Positions 6,762-15,395 of a stretch of 36,248 nucleotides of DNA are shown here, piece after piece. The notes under the pieces are model-generated. The model made no database searches and was not told where the DNA came from. It worked only from the letters and a program-made list of their open reading frames with translations. Source of the DNA: Chromatiales bacterium. GTDB taxonomy: Bacteria > Pseudomonadota > Gammaproteobacteria > CAMYNG01. The stretch spans positions 1-36,248 of the forward strand of contig JALTLF010000214.1 of NCBI GenBank assembly GCA_027005735.1. Direction: 5' to 3'. Position 1 is the first letter of the stretch; the number at the start of each line of letters is the position of its first letter. A program made the translations under genes and the position numbers.

Positions 6762-8543
6762 ATGAACCTGGTCTGGAACAGGCTGTTGCCTTTTCTTGCG
6801 TGGCTGCCGGGGGTCAACCGGCAGATCCTGAAAGCTGACTTTGTCGCCGGTTTGACCGGTGCCATCATCGTCCTGCCCCAGGGCGTGGCCTTTGCCACCA
6901 TTGCCGGCATGCCGCCGGAGTACGGGCTCTACGCGGGCATGGTTCCCGCCATCATTGCCGCCCTGTTCGGCTCCTCGCGCCTGCTGGTGTCCGGGCCGAC
7001 CACCGCGGCGTCCATCGTCCTGTTCTCGTCACTCAGTGTCTTCGCCGAGCCGGGCAGTGCCGACTACGTCACCCTTGCCCTGACGCTCACTTTCATGGTG
7101 GGCGCCATCGAACTGGGTCTCGGGCTGGCGCGCATGGGCGCGCTGGTCAACTTTATCTCCCACTCGGTGATCGTTGGCTTTACCGCCGGCGCGGCGATCC
7201 TGATCGCGGCCAAGCAGTTGAAAAACTTCTTTGGCGTGACCATCGAGGGTGGGGGTCACCTGCACGACATTCTCATCAAGTTCGGCCAGCAGATCACGGA
7301 GATCAACCCCTGGGTGACTGGCGTGGCCCTGGCGACGCTCCTCAGCGGTATCGCGGTGAAGCGCTGGTGGCCGAAGATGCCCTACCTCATCGTTTCCATG
7401 CTGGTGGGCAGTTTTCTCGCCTGGGGCCTGAATCGCTGGCTGGGCTTCGAGCAGACGGGCATCAGCACGGTGGGCGCCCTGCCCCGCAGTCTGCCACCCC
7501 TGTCGGCGCCGGATCTGTCACTGGAAACCATCAAGAACCTCATGCCGGCCGCCATCGCGGTAAGTCTCTTCGCGCTGACCGAGGCGGTGTCCATCGGCCG
7601 CGCGCTGGCGGCCAAGACCGGGCAGCGCATCGATGGCAACCAGGAGTTCATCGGCCAGGGCCTGTCCAACCTGTTTGGCGCCTTTTTCTCCAGCTACGTC
7701 GCCACCGGTTCCTTCAACCGCTCGGGGGTGAATTACCAGGCAGGCGCGAAGACGCCGCTGGCCGCGGTTTTCGCCGGTGTCCTGCTCGTGGGCGTGGTCC
7801 TGCTGGTGGCGCCGCTTGCCGCCTACCTGCCCAACGCCACCATGGCGGGTATCCTGTTCATCGTCGCCTGGGGACTGATCGATTTCCACGAGATCAAACA
7901 CATCTTCGCAAGCAGCAAGCGGGAGATCGCCGTATTCCTGGTGACCTTCCTCGGTGCCCTGTTCCTCGAGCTGGAACTGGCTATTTTCGCCGGCGTGCTG
8001 CTCTCGCTGATACTCTACCTGGAACGTGTGTCCAAGCCGCGTATTGTCACGCGCGCGCCGGATCCACGCCTGCCCCGCCGGGCCTTCTCCAGTGATCCCA
8101 CGCTGCCCCAGTGCCCGCAGTTGAAGATCATTCGTATCGATGGTTCCATCTTCTTTGGCTCGGTAAACCACGTGCAGGAGGCCTTCGATCGCTTCCGCAA
8201 GCAGAACCCGGAGCAGAAGCACCTCGCCCTCGTGGCGCGGGGGATCAACTTCGTCGACCTGCAGGGCGGCGAGGCCCTGGTCGCCGAGGCAAAGCGGCGA
8301 CGTGCCGACGGCGGTGACTTCTACCTCATCGACGTCAAGCAGGGCCTGTGGGACGATCTCGAACGTTGCGGCTGCCTCGATGAAACCGGCGCGCGCAATG
8401 TCTTCATGTCCAAGACGGCGGCGATCCGCGCCATATTCCAGAAGCTCGACCGCAATATCTGCAAGACCTGTACGCGGCGCATCTTCGAGGAATGCCAGTC
8501 CGTCGAGTACGAGGGCGAGGAAAGCCTGCCGGAGAAGCAATAG
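6762..8543 (+). CDS. SulP-family anion transporter with C-terminal STAS domain
   Basis: This 593-residue inner-membrane transporter is of the SLC26/SulP type, whose substrates include sulfate, bicarbonate and dicarboxylates. The core (about residues 10-430) has 10-14 hydrophobic segments. It includes the family motifs GLTGAIIVLPQGVAFATIAGMPPEYGLYAG (about 30-60) and SNLFGAFFSSYVATGSFNRSGVN (about 302-325). A STAS domain follows (about 447-550, IIRIDGSIFFGSVNHV, then FVDLQGGEALV). The C-terminal tail is cysteine-rich: C536 and C538, C567 and C570 (CKTC), and C578. A metal or redox site there is inference. The ATG at 6762 has GGAG 8 nt upstream. The substrate cannot be read from sequence. Confidence 0.9.
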   Translation: MNLVWNRLLPFLAWLPGVNRQILKADFVAGLTGAIIVLPQGVAFATIAGMPPEYGLYAGMVPAIIAALFGSSRLLVSGPTTAASIVLFSSLSVFAEPGSADYVTLALTLTFMVGAIELGLGLARMGALVNFISHSVIVGFTAGAAILIAAKQLKNFFGVTIEGGGHLHDILIKFGQQITEINPWVTGVALATLLSGIAVKRWWPKMPYLIVSMLVGSFLAWGLNRWLGFEQTGISTVGALPRSLPPLSAPDLSLETIKNLMPAAIAVSLFALTEAVSIGRALAAKTGQRIDGNQEFIGQGLSNLFGAFFSSYVATGSFNRSGVNYQAGAKTPLAAVFAGVLLVGVVLLVAPLAAYLPNATMAGILFIVAWGLIDFHEIKHIFASSKREIAVFLVTFLGALFLELELAIFAGVLLSLILYLERVSKPRIVTRAPDPRLPRRAFSSDPTLPQCPQLKIIRIDGSIFFGSVNHVQEAFDRFRKQNPEQKHLALVARGINFVDLQGGEALVAEAKRRRADGGDFYLIDVKQGLWDDLERCGCLDETGARNVFMSKTAAIRAIFQKLDRNICKTCTRRIFEECQSVEYEGEESLPEKQ

Positions 8544-8548
8544 CACAT

Positions 8549-8580
8549 GCCCGTGTCGGCCACGGTGGGTCGGCACGGGC
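8549..8580 (+). terminator. Strong 13-bp stem-loop after the SulP gene
   Basis: The arms 8549-8561 and 8568-8580 pair over 13 positions (11 Watson-Crick, two G-U) around the 6-nt loop ACGGTG, starting 5 nt after the sulP stop. No U tract follows. It may be a 3' stabiliser, a partial terminator or an attenuator between sulP and the permease gene. Confidence 0.5.
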
Positions 8581-8626
8581 GCCCGGTGACGACTTTCCTG
8601 GCCCCGGGAACCGTGGGGACGTGCAG

Positions 8627-9949
8627 GTGAAGAACAACAACAACTTTCACATTCACCGCCGGCGCAACAAGGCCCTGGGCGTGCCCGAGCTCATTGCCAT
8701 CGCGCTGGGCGGCATGGTCGGTGGCGGGATCTTCACCGTCCTTGGTATCTCCGTCGCCACCATCGGCGCCTGGACGCCGGTGGCGATCGCCGTCGGCGGC
8801 GCCATTGCGGCGCTGGCGGCCTATTCCTATATAAAGCTCGGCGTATACTACCGGGACGAAGGGGCCACCTACGCGTTCTACAAGAAGACCTTTCCGCGCA
8901 CTCCCTTTGCGGCCTCCCTCATCGGCTGGTGGGTGATCTTCGGCTATATCAGCACCCTGGCATTGTATGCCTACACCTTCGCCTCCTATGCCATCGCCGA
9001 CTTCGCCTTTGCCGATGTCGAGTGGGTGCGCAAGCTGGTGGCAGGCGGCATTATTCTGGCCTTCACGCTGGTCAACCTGTGGAGCGTGAAGGGCATGGGG
9101 CGCATCGAGGATCTCATGGTCTACACCAAGCTGGCGATCCTGGTGCTCATCTCCGTGGTACTCGTCATCAACGGCAAGACGACCATCCCCGAGCTCATCG
9201 AAAACGACCATCAGTTCTCCGTCATGGGGATCCTCATCGTTGCATCGGTGACCTTCGTGGCCTACGAGGGCTTCCAGCTGGTGATCAATGCGGTCAACGA
9301 GATGGAGACGCCGGAGCGCAACATCCCCCGGGCCATCTACGCGGCCATCGTGCTGGCGGTGGCGATCTATGTCATCATCGCCCTTGGCGCCATCCTTGCC
9401 ATCCCCTTCGACGACATCGTTCGCGACCAGGAATACGCCCTTGCCGCCGGCGCGCAGGACGTGCTGGGCGCCTGGGGAAGCGGCCTGGTGATCGCCGGCG
9501 CGCTACTTGCCACCAGCAGCGCCATCAGCGGCACCATTTTCGGCGCCTCCAGGCAGATGGCGGTGATCGCCCACGATGGTTACTTTCCCGCCATTCTCGC
9601 CAGGCGGCGCGCGCGCATTCCCGTCCATGCCATCATCAGCATGGCGCTGTGCGCCTTTGCCCTGATCCTCGTCGGCTCCCTGCGCGTGATCCTCGAGTTT
9701 GGCAGTGTGACCTTTTTGCTGGTATCCCTGATGATGGCCTGGGCCAACTTCCGCATCCGGGAGAAGACGCGCTCTTCCACCCTGGTGACCCTGCTCGCCA
9801 TCCTTGGACTGCTGGGCGGTACGGTATTCATTTTCTACTATGAAATGAGCACGCAGCCGGAACAGCTTGTTTTCATCGGCGGCCTGTATGTCCTGCTGTC
9901 GGTTTCCGCCTGGCTGTTCGCACGCTACCGGAGAGACCACCCCCTGTAG
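8627..9949 (+). CDS. APC-superfamily amino acid/polyamine permease
   Basis: This inner-membrane permease of about 440 residues has roughly 12 hydrophobic segments. The first helix has the unwound glycine-rich substrate-binding motif LGGMVGGGIF. The sixth has the typical VASVTFVAYEGFQLVINAVNEM stretch followed by ERNIPRAI. I chose GTG 8627 (product VKNNNNFHIH) because GGGGA (8615-8619) lies 7 nt upstream. The frame is open back to 8492, but that part overlaps the sulP gene and is Arg/Gly/Pro-rich non-membrane sequence. GTG 8621 is a weaker alternative. It is co-directional with sulP. The substrate is unknown. Confidence 0.87.
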   Translation: MKNNNNFHIHRRRNKALGVPELIAIALGGMVGGGIFTVLGISVATIGAWTPVAIAVGGAIAALAAYSYIKLGVYYRDEGATYAFYKKTFPRTPFAASLIGWWVIFGYISTLALYAYTFASYAIADFAFADVEWVRKLVAGGIILAFTLVNLWSVKGMGRIEDLMVYTKLAILVLISVVLVINGKTTIPELIENDHQFSVMGILIVASVTFVAYEGFQLVINAVNEMETPERNIPRAIYAAIVLAVAIYVIIALGAILAIPFDDIVRDQEYALAAGAQDVLGAWGSGLVIAGALLATSSAISGTIFGASRQMAVIAHDGYFPAILARRRARIPVHAIISMALCAFALILVGSLRVILEFGSVTFLLVSLMMAWANFRIREKTRSSTLVTLLAILGLLGGTVFIFYYEMSTQPEQLVFIGGLYVLLSVSAWLFARYRRDHPL

Positions 9950-9973
9950 GTCATCGCACACGGGCGGGGAAGG

Positions 9974-10002
9974 ATGAACGTCGCCCCTGCGGGTGGTATA
10001 GT
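9974..10002 (+). promoter_or_regulatory. Putative promoter of the moxR-bat operon
   Basis: TATAGT (9997-10002, 5 of 6) lies 17 bp after ATGAAC (9974-9979), a poor -35. The predicted start is near 10009, about 40 nt ahead of the moxR start region. It is the only promoter-like site in the 100-bp gap. Confidence 0.35.
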
Positions 10003-10049
10003 CGGGCGGACGGTGGCGCCGGCATGTTTCCCCCTCAAACCGCGGAGAA

Positions 10050-11021
10050 TTGTTCCCCTTGGAAACCCAGAAAGAGTTCCTCACCCTGCGTGAACACATC
10101 CAGGGCGTTATCGTGGGTCAGGCGGCGCTCATCGATCAGATCCTCGTCGGCCTGCTGACCGGTGGCCATCTGCTGCTGGAGGGACCGCCCGGCGTGGCCA
10201 AGACCACCGCCGTCAAGGCGCTCGCCAGCGGGGTACACGCCAGTTTTCAGCGTATCCAGTTTACTCCGGACCTGATGCCCTCGGATCTCACCGGTAGCGA
10301 GATCTTCGATCCCCGTGAATCGCGTTTCGAATTCTCCCCCGGCCCCCTCTTCCACCAGATCGTGCTGGCCGACGAGATCAATCGCGCGCCGCCCAAGGTC
10401 CAGTCGGCGCTGCTGGAAGCCATGGAGGAACACCAGGTCACGGTGGGCAATACCACCCACCCCCTGCCCGAGCTGTTCGTGGTCATGGCGACCCAGAATC
10501 CGCTCGAACAGGCAGGCACCTATCCTCTGCCCGAGGCCCAGCTCGATCGTTTTCTGTTGCACGTCCTCATCGATTATCCCGACGAGGACGAGGAGTTTGA
10601 TATCCTGCAACGCGATCGCGAGAGCCACTTCGGTGAAGATGCCGAAGGGATCGAAACACGTCTGCATCCGGCGACGGTATTGCGGGCGCGCCGCGAGGTG
10701 GCCGAGATCCACATCGAGCCGGAACTGGAAAAATATATCGTGCGCCTGGTGCAGGCGACCCGCCAGCCAGAGCAGTGGCGGCCGGAATGGCAGGACTACG
10801 TGGAGTACGGCGCCTCGCCACGTGCCAGCCTGGCACTGGTGCGCTCCGCCTCCGCCCTGGCGTACCTGAACGGGCGTGACTATGTCGTGCCGGACGACAT
10901 CCTTGCGCTCGCCCCCTCGGTCCTGCGTCACCGGGTATTGCCGGCGTTTACCGCACGCAGCGAGGGCCTCGACAGCGACGCCATCATCGCGGCGCTCCTC
11001 GAGGCCATCCCCGTTCCCTGA
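10050..11021 (+). CDS. MoxR-type AAA+ ATPase
   Basis: This cytoplasmic chaperone-like ATPase works with the VWA-domain proteins encoded downstream. The 323-residue product shows Walker A GPPGVAKT (45-52), Walker B VLADE (105-109) followed by INRAPP, sensor-1 ATQNP (N150) and an arginine-containing LPEAQLDRF (160-168). The C-terminal lid has YGASPRASLALV and ILALAPSVLRHR, typical of MoxR (AAA_3 plus lid). The start is a TTG at 10050 or the in-frame TTG at 10059. GGAG at 10044-10047 is too close to the first (2 nt) and slightly far from the second (11 nt). The gene begins an operon, and its stop is 2 bp before the DUF58 ATG. Confidence 0.92.
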   Translation: MFPLETQKEFLTLREHIQGVIVGQAALIDQILVGLLTGGHLLLEGPPGVAKTTAVKALASGVHASFQRIQFTPDLMPSDLTGSEIFDPRESRFEFSPGPLFHQIVLADEINRAPPKVQSALLEAMEEHQVTVGNTTHPLPELFVVMATQNPLEQAGTYPLPEAQLDRFLLHVLIDYPDEDEEFDILQRDRESHFGEDAEGIETRLHPATVLRARREVAEIHIEPELEKYIVRLVQATRQPEQWRPEWQDYVEYGASPRASLALVRSASALAYLNGRDYVVPDDILALAPSVLRHRVLPAFTARSEGLDSDAIIAALLEAIPVP

Positions 11022-11023
11022 TC

Positions 11024-12064
11024 ATGGTCGTTCCGCTGCGCGAAAGGCCACCGCATCCCCACCGGAGGGGACCGGCAAGCCGCATGCACCGCTTGCGAAG
11101 ACTGCTTGGCCATATCTTCCCCGCGCGTCCCGGCGGCGGCCATGTTCCCGCCCGCGAGCCCTTGCTGGACGACATGGATCTGCGCCGTATCCGTGAACTC
11201 GCCCTTTCCCCCGCGGCCCACCTGCCCCTCGGCGCACGGGAGAGTCACGCGATACTCGCCGGCGAGCGGCAGGCGCCGTTCGCCGGGGGCGGGATCGAAT
11301 TTGCCGAGCACCGCGCTTTTCAGCCCGGCGATTCCCCGCGTTTCATCAACTGGCGTCTCTATGGTCGCAGTGGACAGTTGTTCGTGCGGCGTTTCCAGGA
11401 GGAACGGCGGGAACAGCTTTTTCTCCTCATCGACCAGCGTGCCGCCATGTGGTTTGGCACCCGCCGACGCCTGAAGGTGGCGCGGGCGCTGGCGCAGGCC
11501 GTCTTCCTCGCCCAGGTGGCCGAACACAGGCAGATGGAGATCGGCGCAGCCGTGCTGTCGGATCACCTGGACTGGCATGCGCCGCGACGGCGTTTCGCCG
11601 CACTGGCGCCGCTGTTCGCGCAACTGAACCGGCAAGCCGATCCGGTCGGCCTGTCCCGGCATGAACCCGCCCTGAATGCGATCCTGCCCCAACTGGCGCT
11701 GCGGATCCCACGGGGGAGCACCGTGTGCCTCATCAGCGACTTTCACGATCTCGATGCCGACAGTGTCGCGCTTCTCCATGCCCTCGCCCGGCACCATTCG
11801 CTGACAGCATTCCACGTCCAGGATCCCATCGAGTTGCAACTGCCGCGACAGGGGCGTTATAGCATCGCCGATGCCGCGCGGCCCGACGTGACACGCGTCA
11901 TCGACTGCGACGATGCGGCCCGGCGTCGCCAGTGGCAGGCAAGACTCGATGAAAGGAACGCCCGCCTGCGCGACTGGCTGGGGCAGGGCGGCGCCATCTG
12001 TCATCACTGTCTGACCACGGACGACTGGCAGGATCTGCTTCATCCCGGCCGGAGTGATACCTGA
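11024..12064 (+). CDS. DUF58-domain protein of the MoxR/Bat operon
   Basis: This is a 346-residue cytoplasmic DUF58 protein. The signature is GGIEFAEHRAFQPGD, followed by PRFINWRLYGRSGQLFVRRFQEE (about residues 88-126). A VWA-like fold follows, with LFLLIDQRAAM at the first strand and VCLISDFHDLD further on. The MIDAS serines are degenerate (DQRAA rather than DxSxS), as is usual for this family. The first 49 residues are Arg/Pro-rich and may be leader. ATG 11084 or ATG 11171 (product MDLRRIRELA) are possible alternatives, since no clear Shine-Dalgarno favours 11024. It overlaps or abuts the next gene. Confidence 0.85.
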   Translation: MVVPLRERPPHPHRRGPASRMHRLRRLLGHIFPARPGGGHVPAREPLLDDMDLRRIRELALSPAAHLPLGARESHAILAGERQAPFAGGGIEFAEHRAFQPGDSPRFINWRLYGRSGQLFVRRFQEERREQLFLLIDQRAAMWFGTRRRLKVARALAQAVFLAQVAEHRQMEIGAAVLSDHLDWHAPRRRFAALAPLFAQLNRQADPVGLSRHEPALNAILPQLALRIPRGSTVCLISDFHDLDADSVALLHALARHHSLTAFHVQDPIELQLPRQGRYSIADAARPDVTRVIDCDDAARRRQWQARLDERNARLRDWLGQGGAICHHCLTTDDWQDLLHPGRSDT

Positions 12065-12065
12065 T

Positions 12066-12533
12066 ATGGCCATGCCCTCCCCGGCCGGCGGATCAGACGG
12101 CGGACCGGCCAGCTGGATCGACATCCTGCCGCCACCCGAGGCCGATCCCCTTGGGCCGGGGATGATCCTCTTCATGGTGGTGGTCCTTGTCCTGGGCCTG
12201 CTGCTGGCATGGCTGGCGTGGCGTCATCCGAAGTTGCGCGGCCTGGCGGGAATGCACCGGCTCATGCGGCGGTGGCGACGCGGCGCCATCGCACCGCGCC
12301 AGTCCCTCTATCAGGCCGGGCGACTGTTGCAGACGGCCTGGTCGGCAAATCGGCTCGAGGATCTGTCGCCGCCGAAGGCGGACGCGGATGCGTGGCGGGG
12401 CTTCTGTCGTCGATTGCGGGAAGCGCAGTTTTCCGCCCGTGAGCCGGATGGGGAGAGCGTGGCAGGGCTCCTGCGCGAGACCCGGCGCTGGTTGCGGGCG
12501 GCTCCGCTGAGGAAGCGTGCGCATGACGGGTGA
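12066..12533 (+). CDS. Small single-pass membrane protein of the Bat operon (DUF4381-like)
   Basis: This is a protein of about 155 residues. A Pro-rich N-terminus (WIDILPPPEADP) precedes one membrane helix (about residues 32-54, MILFMVVVLVLGLLLAWLAW). A basic cytoplasmic domain follows, with helical PRQSLYQAGRLLQTAW. Proteins of this size and layout sit between DUF58 and VWA genes in many moxR operons; the DUF4381 name is by position and layout. ATG 12066 lies 11 nt after GGAG. GTG 12054 would overlap the DUF58 gene by 11 bp. The 3' end overlaps the next gene, supporting one operon. Confidence 0.75.
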   Translation: MAMPSPAGGSDGGPASWIDILPPPEADPLGPGMILFMVVVLVLGLLLAWLAWRHPKLRGLAGMHRLMRRWRRGAIAPRQSLYQAGRLLQTAWSANRLEDLSPPKADADAWRGFCRRLREAQFSAREPDGESVAGLLRETRRWLRAAPLRKRAHDG

Positions 12534-13581
12534 GATCGTTTTCCAGCAAGCCAACTGGCTGGCCCTCCTCCCCGTGGCCCTGCTGGCCTGGGCCGTGCTG
12601 GCATGGCGTTTCCCGCACATGCTGGTGGACTTCGCCGCCCCCTGGCGCATGCTTGCCCGGCGAGTCTATCGCCACCCCTTGCTGGCGGGTCAGTTGGCGG
12701 GCGAATCGGGGCGGCCGCGATCATCCTGGTACGCGTGGGGGATGCGCTGGCTGGCCTGGCCGGGTTTCATCGTGCTGGTACTGCTGGCCCTGGCGGCGCC
12801 GGTGCAAAACGGCCAGCGGCTCCCGGATCCGCCTTCCCATCGCGATATCATGTTCGTCATCGATACCTCCATCAGCCTGGTGCTCAGGGACTATGTGCTC
12901 GGTGGCAGGCCGGTGTCGCGCGAAAAGGTTCTCAAGGACGTGCTCGCGGGTTTCGCGCGGGACCTGCGCGGCAACCGCCTCGGCCTGATCGCCTTCTCGG
13001 AGCAGGCCTATACCTGGGTGCCGCTCACCGAGGACCACGCCCTGTTGCGTTATCAACTGGCACGCCTGGCGCCGGCACGGCTGACCGGGCGGACCAGCCG
13101 GCTGGGTGAGGCCCTGCTCTATATCGCCAAGCGCCATGGCAGGACGGCGGCGGGTGCGTCGCCGCCGGTCTTCGTGCTCATCAGCGACGCCAACCGTCCG
13201 GGGCGTGAAATCGATCCACGCGTTGCCGCCGCCTGGCTGGCGAAGCAGGGTATCGTCCTGCACACCATTGCCCTCGGCGCCGGGGCACGCGGCGCCGTGG
13301 AAGGCGGGCCTTCGGATCTCATCTACCAGCCAATGAATATCCAGTTACTGGAAGAAGTGGCCGCGGCGGCCGGCGGCAGCTTTTTCTGGGCGCGGGACAG
13401 GGCGAGTCTCGATGCCGCGCTGTCGGTGATCCGCGCGACGGCGAGATCGCCGGACACACCGCTGCCGGAGTACGTGGCCATCCCCCTCTATCCCTGGGCG
13501 CTGGGGACGGGACTCCTGTGGATCCTGCTGTGGCAGGTTCCGATCCTGCTACGCGGACGTGATAGCTCGGCGGGGCCATGA
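12523..13581 (+). CDS. Membrane-anchored von Willebrand A protein (BatA-like)
   Basis: This is a 352-residue protein. Two N-terminal membrane helices (about 12-30 and 72-93) precede a VWA domain (about 107-310), with another helix near the C-terminus (about 322-342). The metal-ion-dependent adhesion site is intact: D114-x-S116-x-S118 in FVIDTSIS, with LISDANRPG further on. In Bat proteins the VWA domain is thought to face the periplasm, and the complex has been linked to stress tolerance; its molecular job is unsettled. ATG 12523 is supported by GAGGAAG 8 nt upstream. The stop overlaps the next start as ATGA (13578-13581). Confidence 0.9.
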   Translation: MTGEIVFQQANWLALLPVALLAWAVLAWRFPHMLVDFAAPWRMLARRVYRHPLLAGQLAGESGRPRSSWYAWGMRWLAWPGFIVLVLLALAAPVQNGQRLPDPPSHRDIMFVIDTSISLVLRDYVLGGRPVSREKVLKDVLAGFARDLRGNRLGLIAFSEQAYTWVPLTEDHALLRYQLARLAPARLTGRTSRLGEALLYIAKRHGRTAAGASPPVFVLISDANRPGREIDPRVAAAWLAKQGIVLHTIALGAGARGAVEGGPSDLIYQPMNIQLLEEVAAAAGGSFFWARDRASLDAALSVIRATARSPDTPLPEYVAIPLYPWALGTGLLWILLWQVPILLRGRDSSAGP

Positions 13582-15395
13582 TGGATCTCTCCGCCGTCGT
13601 CCTGCGCCAACCCCTGTGGCTGCTGCTGGCACTGGTGCCGTTCGCGGCCCTGTTGCTGGCATGGTTGCGGCAGGGTTTGCGTGGTGACGGATACGCGGAA
13701 CGCCAACTCCTGCCCTGGGCGCTCATGGGAAGCCGGCGATCCCGCGGCGAGATCCTGCGACGGGTGTTGCTCGTCCTCGCCTGGGCGGGATTTGCCCTGG
13801 CCATGGCCGGTCCCCGCGAGGCCCTGCGGAGCTGGCAGGCGGATCACGCCCGGGACGTGCCCGTGGTGGTCCTGGTGGACGTCTCCCGTTCCATGGCGGT
13901 GATGGATGGCGGACTGAGCCGCATCGCGCGGGCACGCATCGAGCTCCTGGATCTGCTGAAGCAGGTGAAGCATGTGCGCATGGGGATCACGGTGTTTGGC
14001 GCCCGCGCGCACCTGCTCGCCCCGCTGACCCATGACCGCGTCCTCCTGCGGCACTATGTGGGCCTGTTGCGCACCGATCTGTTGCCCACCGCGGGTTCGG
14101 ACATCGACATGGCCCTCGCCAGCGCACAGGGGCAACTGGCGGACGCCGGCATGCCCGGCGCCATTCTGCTCATCAGCGATGGCGACTATCAGCTCGACGC
14201 CGAGGCCCGCGCGAGGTTGGAGACACGGCTCGGCGCCCTGCGTCGTGCCGGCATTCGTCTCTACGTGCTCGGCGTTGGCAGCGAACAGGCGCGGGCCATT
14301 CCCGATGCCGCCAAGGGCTGGCTCCACTACCGGGGAAAGGCGGTGACCACGCGGCGTGACCGCCGGCTGCTGCGGCGACTGGCCGAGGTCGGTGGCGGCC
14401 GCTACAGCGACGCGCAAAATGGCAACGGGGACTGGGCGCGACTCTATGGCGAGGGGATCGCCGGGCTGTTGCGCCGTGACGGCGGGCACGTGGCAGGCGG
14501 GCGTGAATACGTCCTCTGGCGTGAGCTGTATCACTGGCCCCTGTTGTTCGCAGCCGGCCTGTTCCTCCTCGCCCATCTTCGCCGTCCCCGGGCAGGGGGA
14601 CAGGTCGTCGTCCTGTTGCTGCTCACGCCCCTGCTGTTCTCCCCGCCGCCGGCGTCGGCCGACGACGCGGCGGAGGCCTATGCGCTCGGCATGCAGGCCT
14701 GGGCGCGAGGGGATTTTGCCGACGCTCAGGCACGTTTTGCGCGGCTGCCCGGCTATCGCGCGCGCATGGGAGAAGGCGCGGCGCGCTACCGGCAGGGGCA
14801 GTACCGCGGGGCCGCCACGGCGTTCATCCAGGCCGTGCTGCAGGCAACGGATGATGATCAACGCAGCCGGGCCCTGTTCAACCTGGCCAACAGTTACTTT
14901 CGTCTCGAAGACTATGCGCAGGCGGCCAGCCTCTACGAGGACGTGTTGCGTTACCGCCCCGCCTGGCAGGCGGCGAAAAACAATCTCGAGTTCGCCCGCG
15001 CCCTGCAGGCACGCGTGGAGGCGGCGACGATCCCGCGCGCCGGGGGCCGGGCCGGGCGGGGGCCGGGATCGGCGCGCCTGCCCCCTGGCAGTGATCCCGG
15101 CGAGGGCGGCGTCGGCCTCGACGAGGCGGCCACCGCGATGCCTATCCTGCCGCCCCTGCCCGCCTCGCCGCGGGAGAGCACCGACGCCGCCGATGCCGCC
15201 GCGGTGGGCGGGGCCGAACGCTATCGCGACGAGGCCTGGACCTACACCATCGATGACATGGCCTTTCTGCCGCAACAACTGGAACGTCTCTCCGGCGACG
15301 AGGCGGTGATCTGGCAGCGCCTGTTCGAGGCCGAAGAAGGATTTCACGCCCCCCTCGAGACACCGCGCGCGGTGCCGGGAGTGAGGCCATGGTGA
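13578..15395 (+). CDS. VWA-TPR membrane protein (BatB/BatC-like fusion)
   Basis: This is a 605-residue protein. N-terminal helices (about 8-30 and 60-78) lead into a VWA domain (about 93-290) with intact MIDAS D101-x-S103-x-S105 in VDVSRSM and LLISDGDYQ. Two membrane segments (about 318-360) end in a PPPASADD stretch. TPR repeats follow (about 362-475, including ALFNLANSYFRLEDYAQAASLYEDVLRYRPAW), then a Pro/Gly-rich linker and a short helical tail. In many bacteria the VWA part (BatB) and TPR part (BatC) are separate genes; here they are one. Both ends overlap neighbours (4 bp upstream, 7 bp with batD), so translation is probably coupled. Confidence 0.9.
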   Translation: MMDLSAVVLRQPLWLLLALVPFAALLLAWLRQGLRGDGYAERQLLPWALMGSRRSRGEILRRVLLVLAWAGFALAMAGPREALRSWQADHARDVPVVVLVDVSRSMAVMDGGLSRIARARIELLDLLKQVKHVRMGITVFGARAHLLAPLTHDRVLLRHYVGLLRTDLLPTAGSDIDMALASAQGQLADAGMPGAILLISDGDYQLDAEARARLETRLGALRRAGIRLYVLGVGSEQARAIPDAAKGWLHYRGKAVTTRRDRRLLRRLAEVGGGRYSDAQNGNGDWARLYGEGIAGLLRRDGGHVAGGREYVLWRELYHWPLLFAAGLFLLAHLRRPRAGGQVVVLLLLTPLLFSPPPASADDAAEAYALGMQAWARGDFADAQARFARLPGYRARMGEGAARYRQGQYRGAATAFIQAVLQATDDDQRSRALFNLANSYFRLEDYAQAASLYEDVLRYRPAWQAAKNNLEFARALQARVEAATIPRAGGRAGRGPGSARLPPGSDPGEGGVGLDEAATAMPILPPLPASPRESTDAADAAAVGGAERYRDEAWTYTIDDMAFLPQQLERLSGDEAVIWQRLFEAEEGFHAPLETPRAVPGVRPW

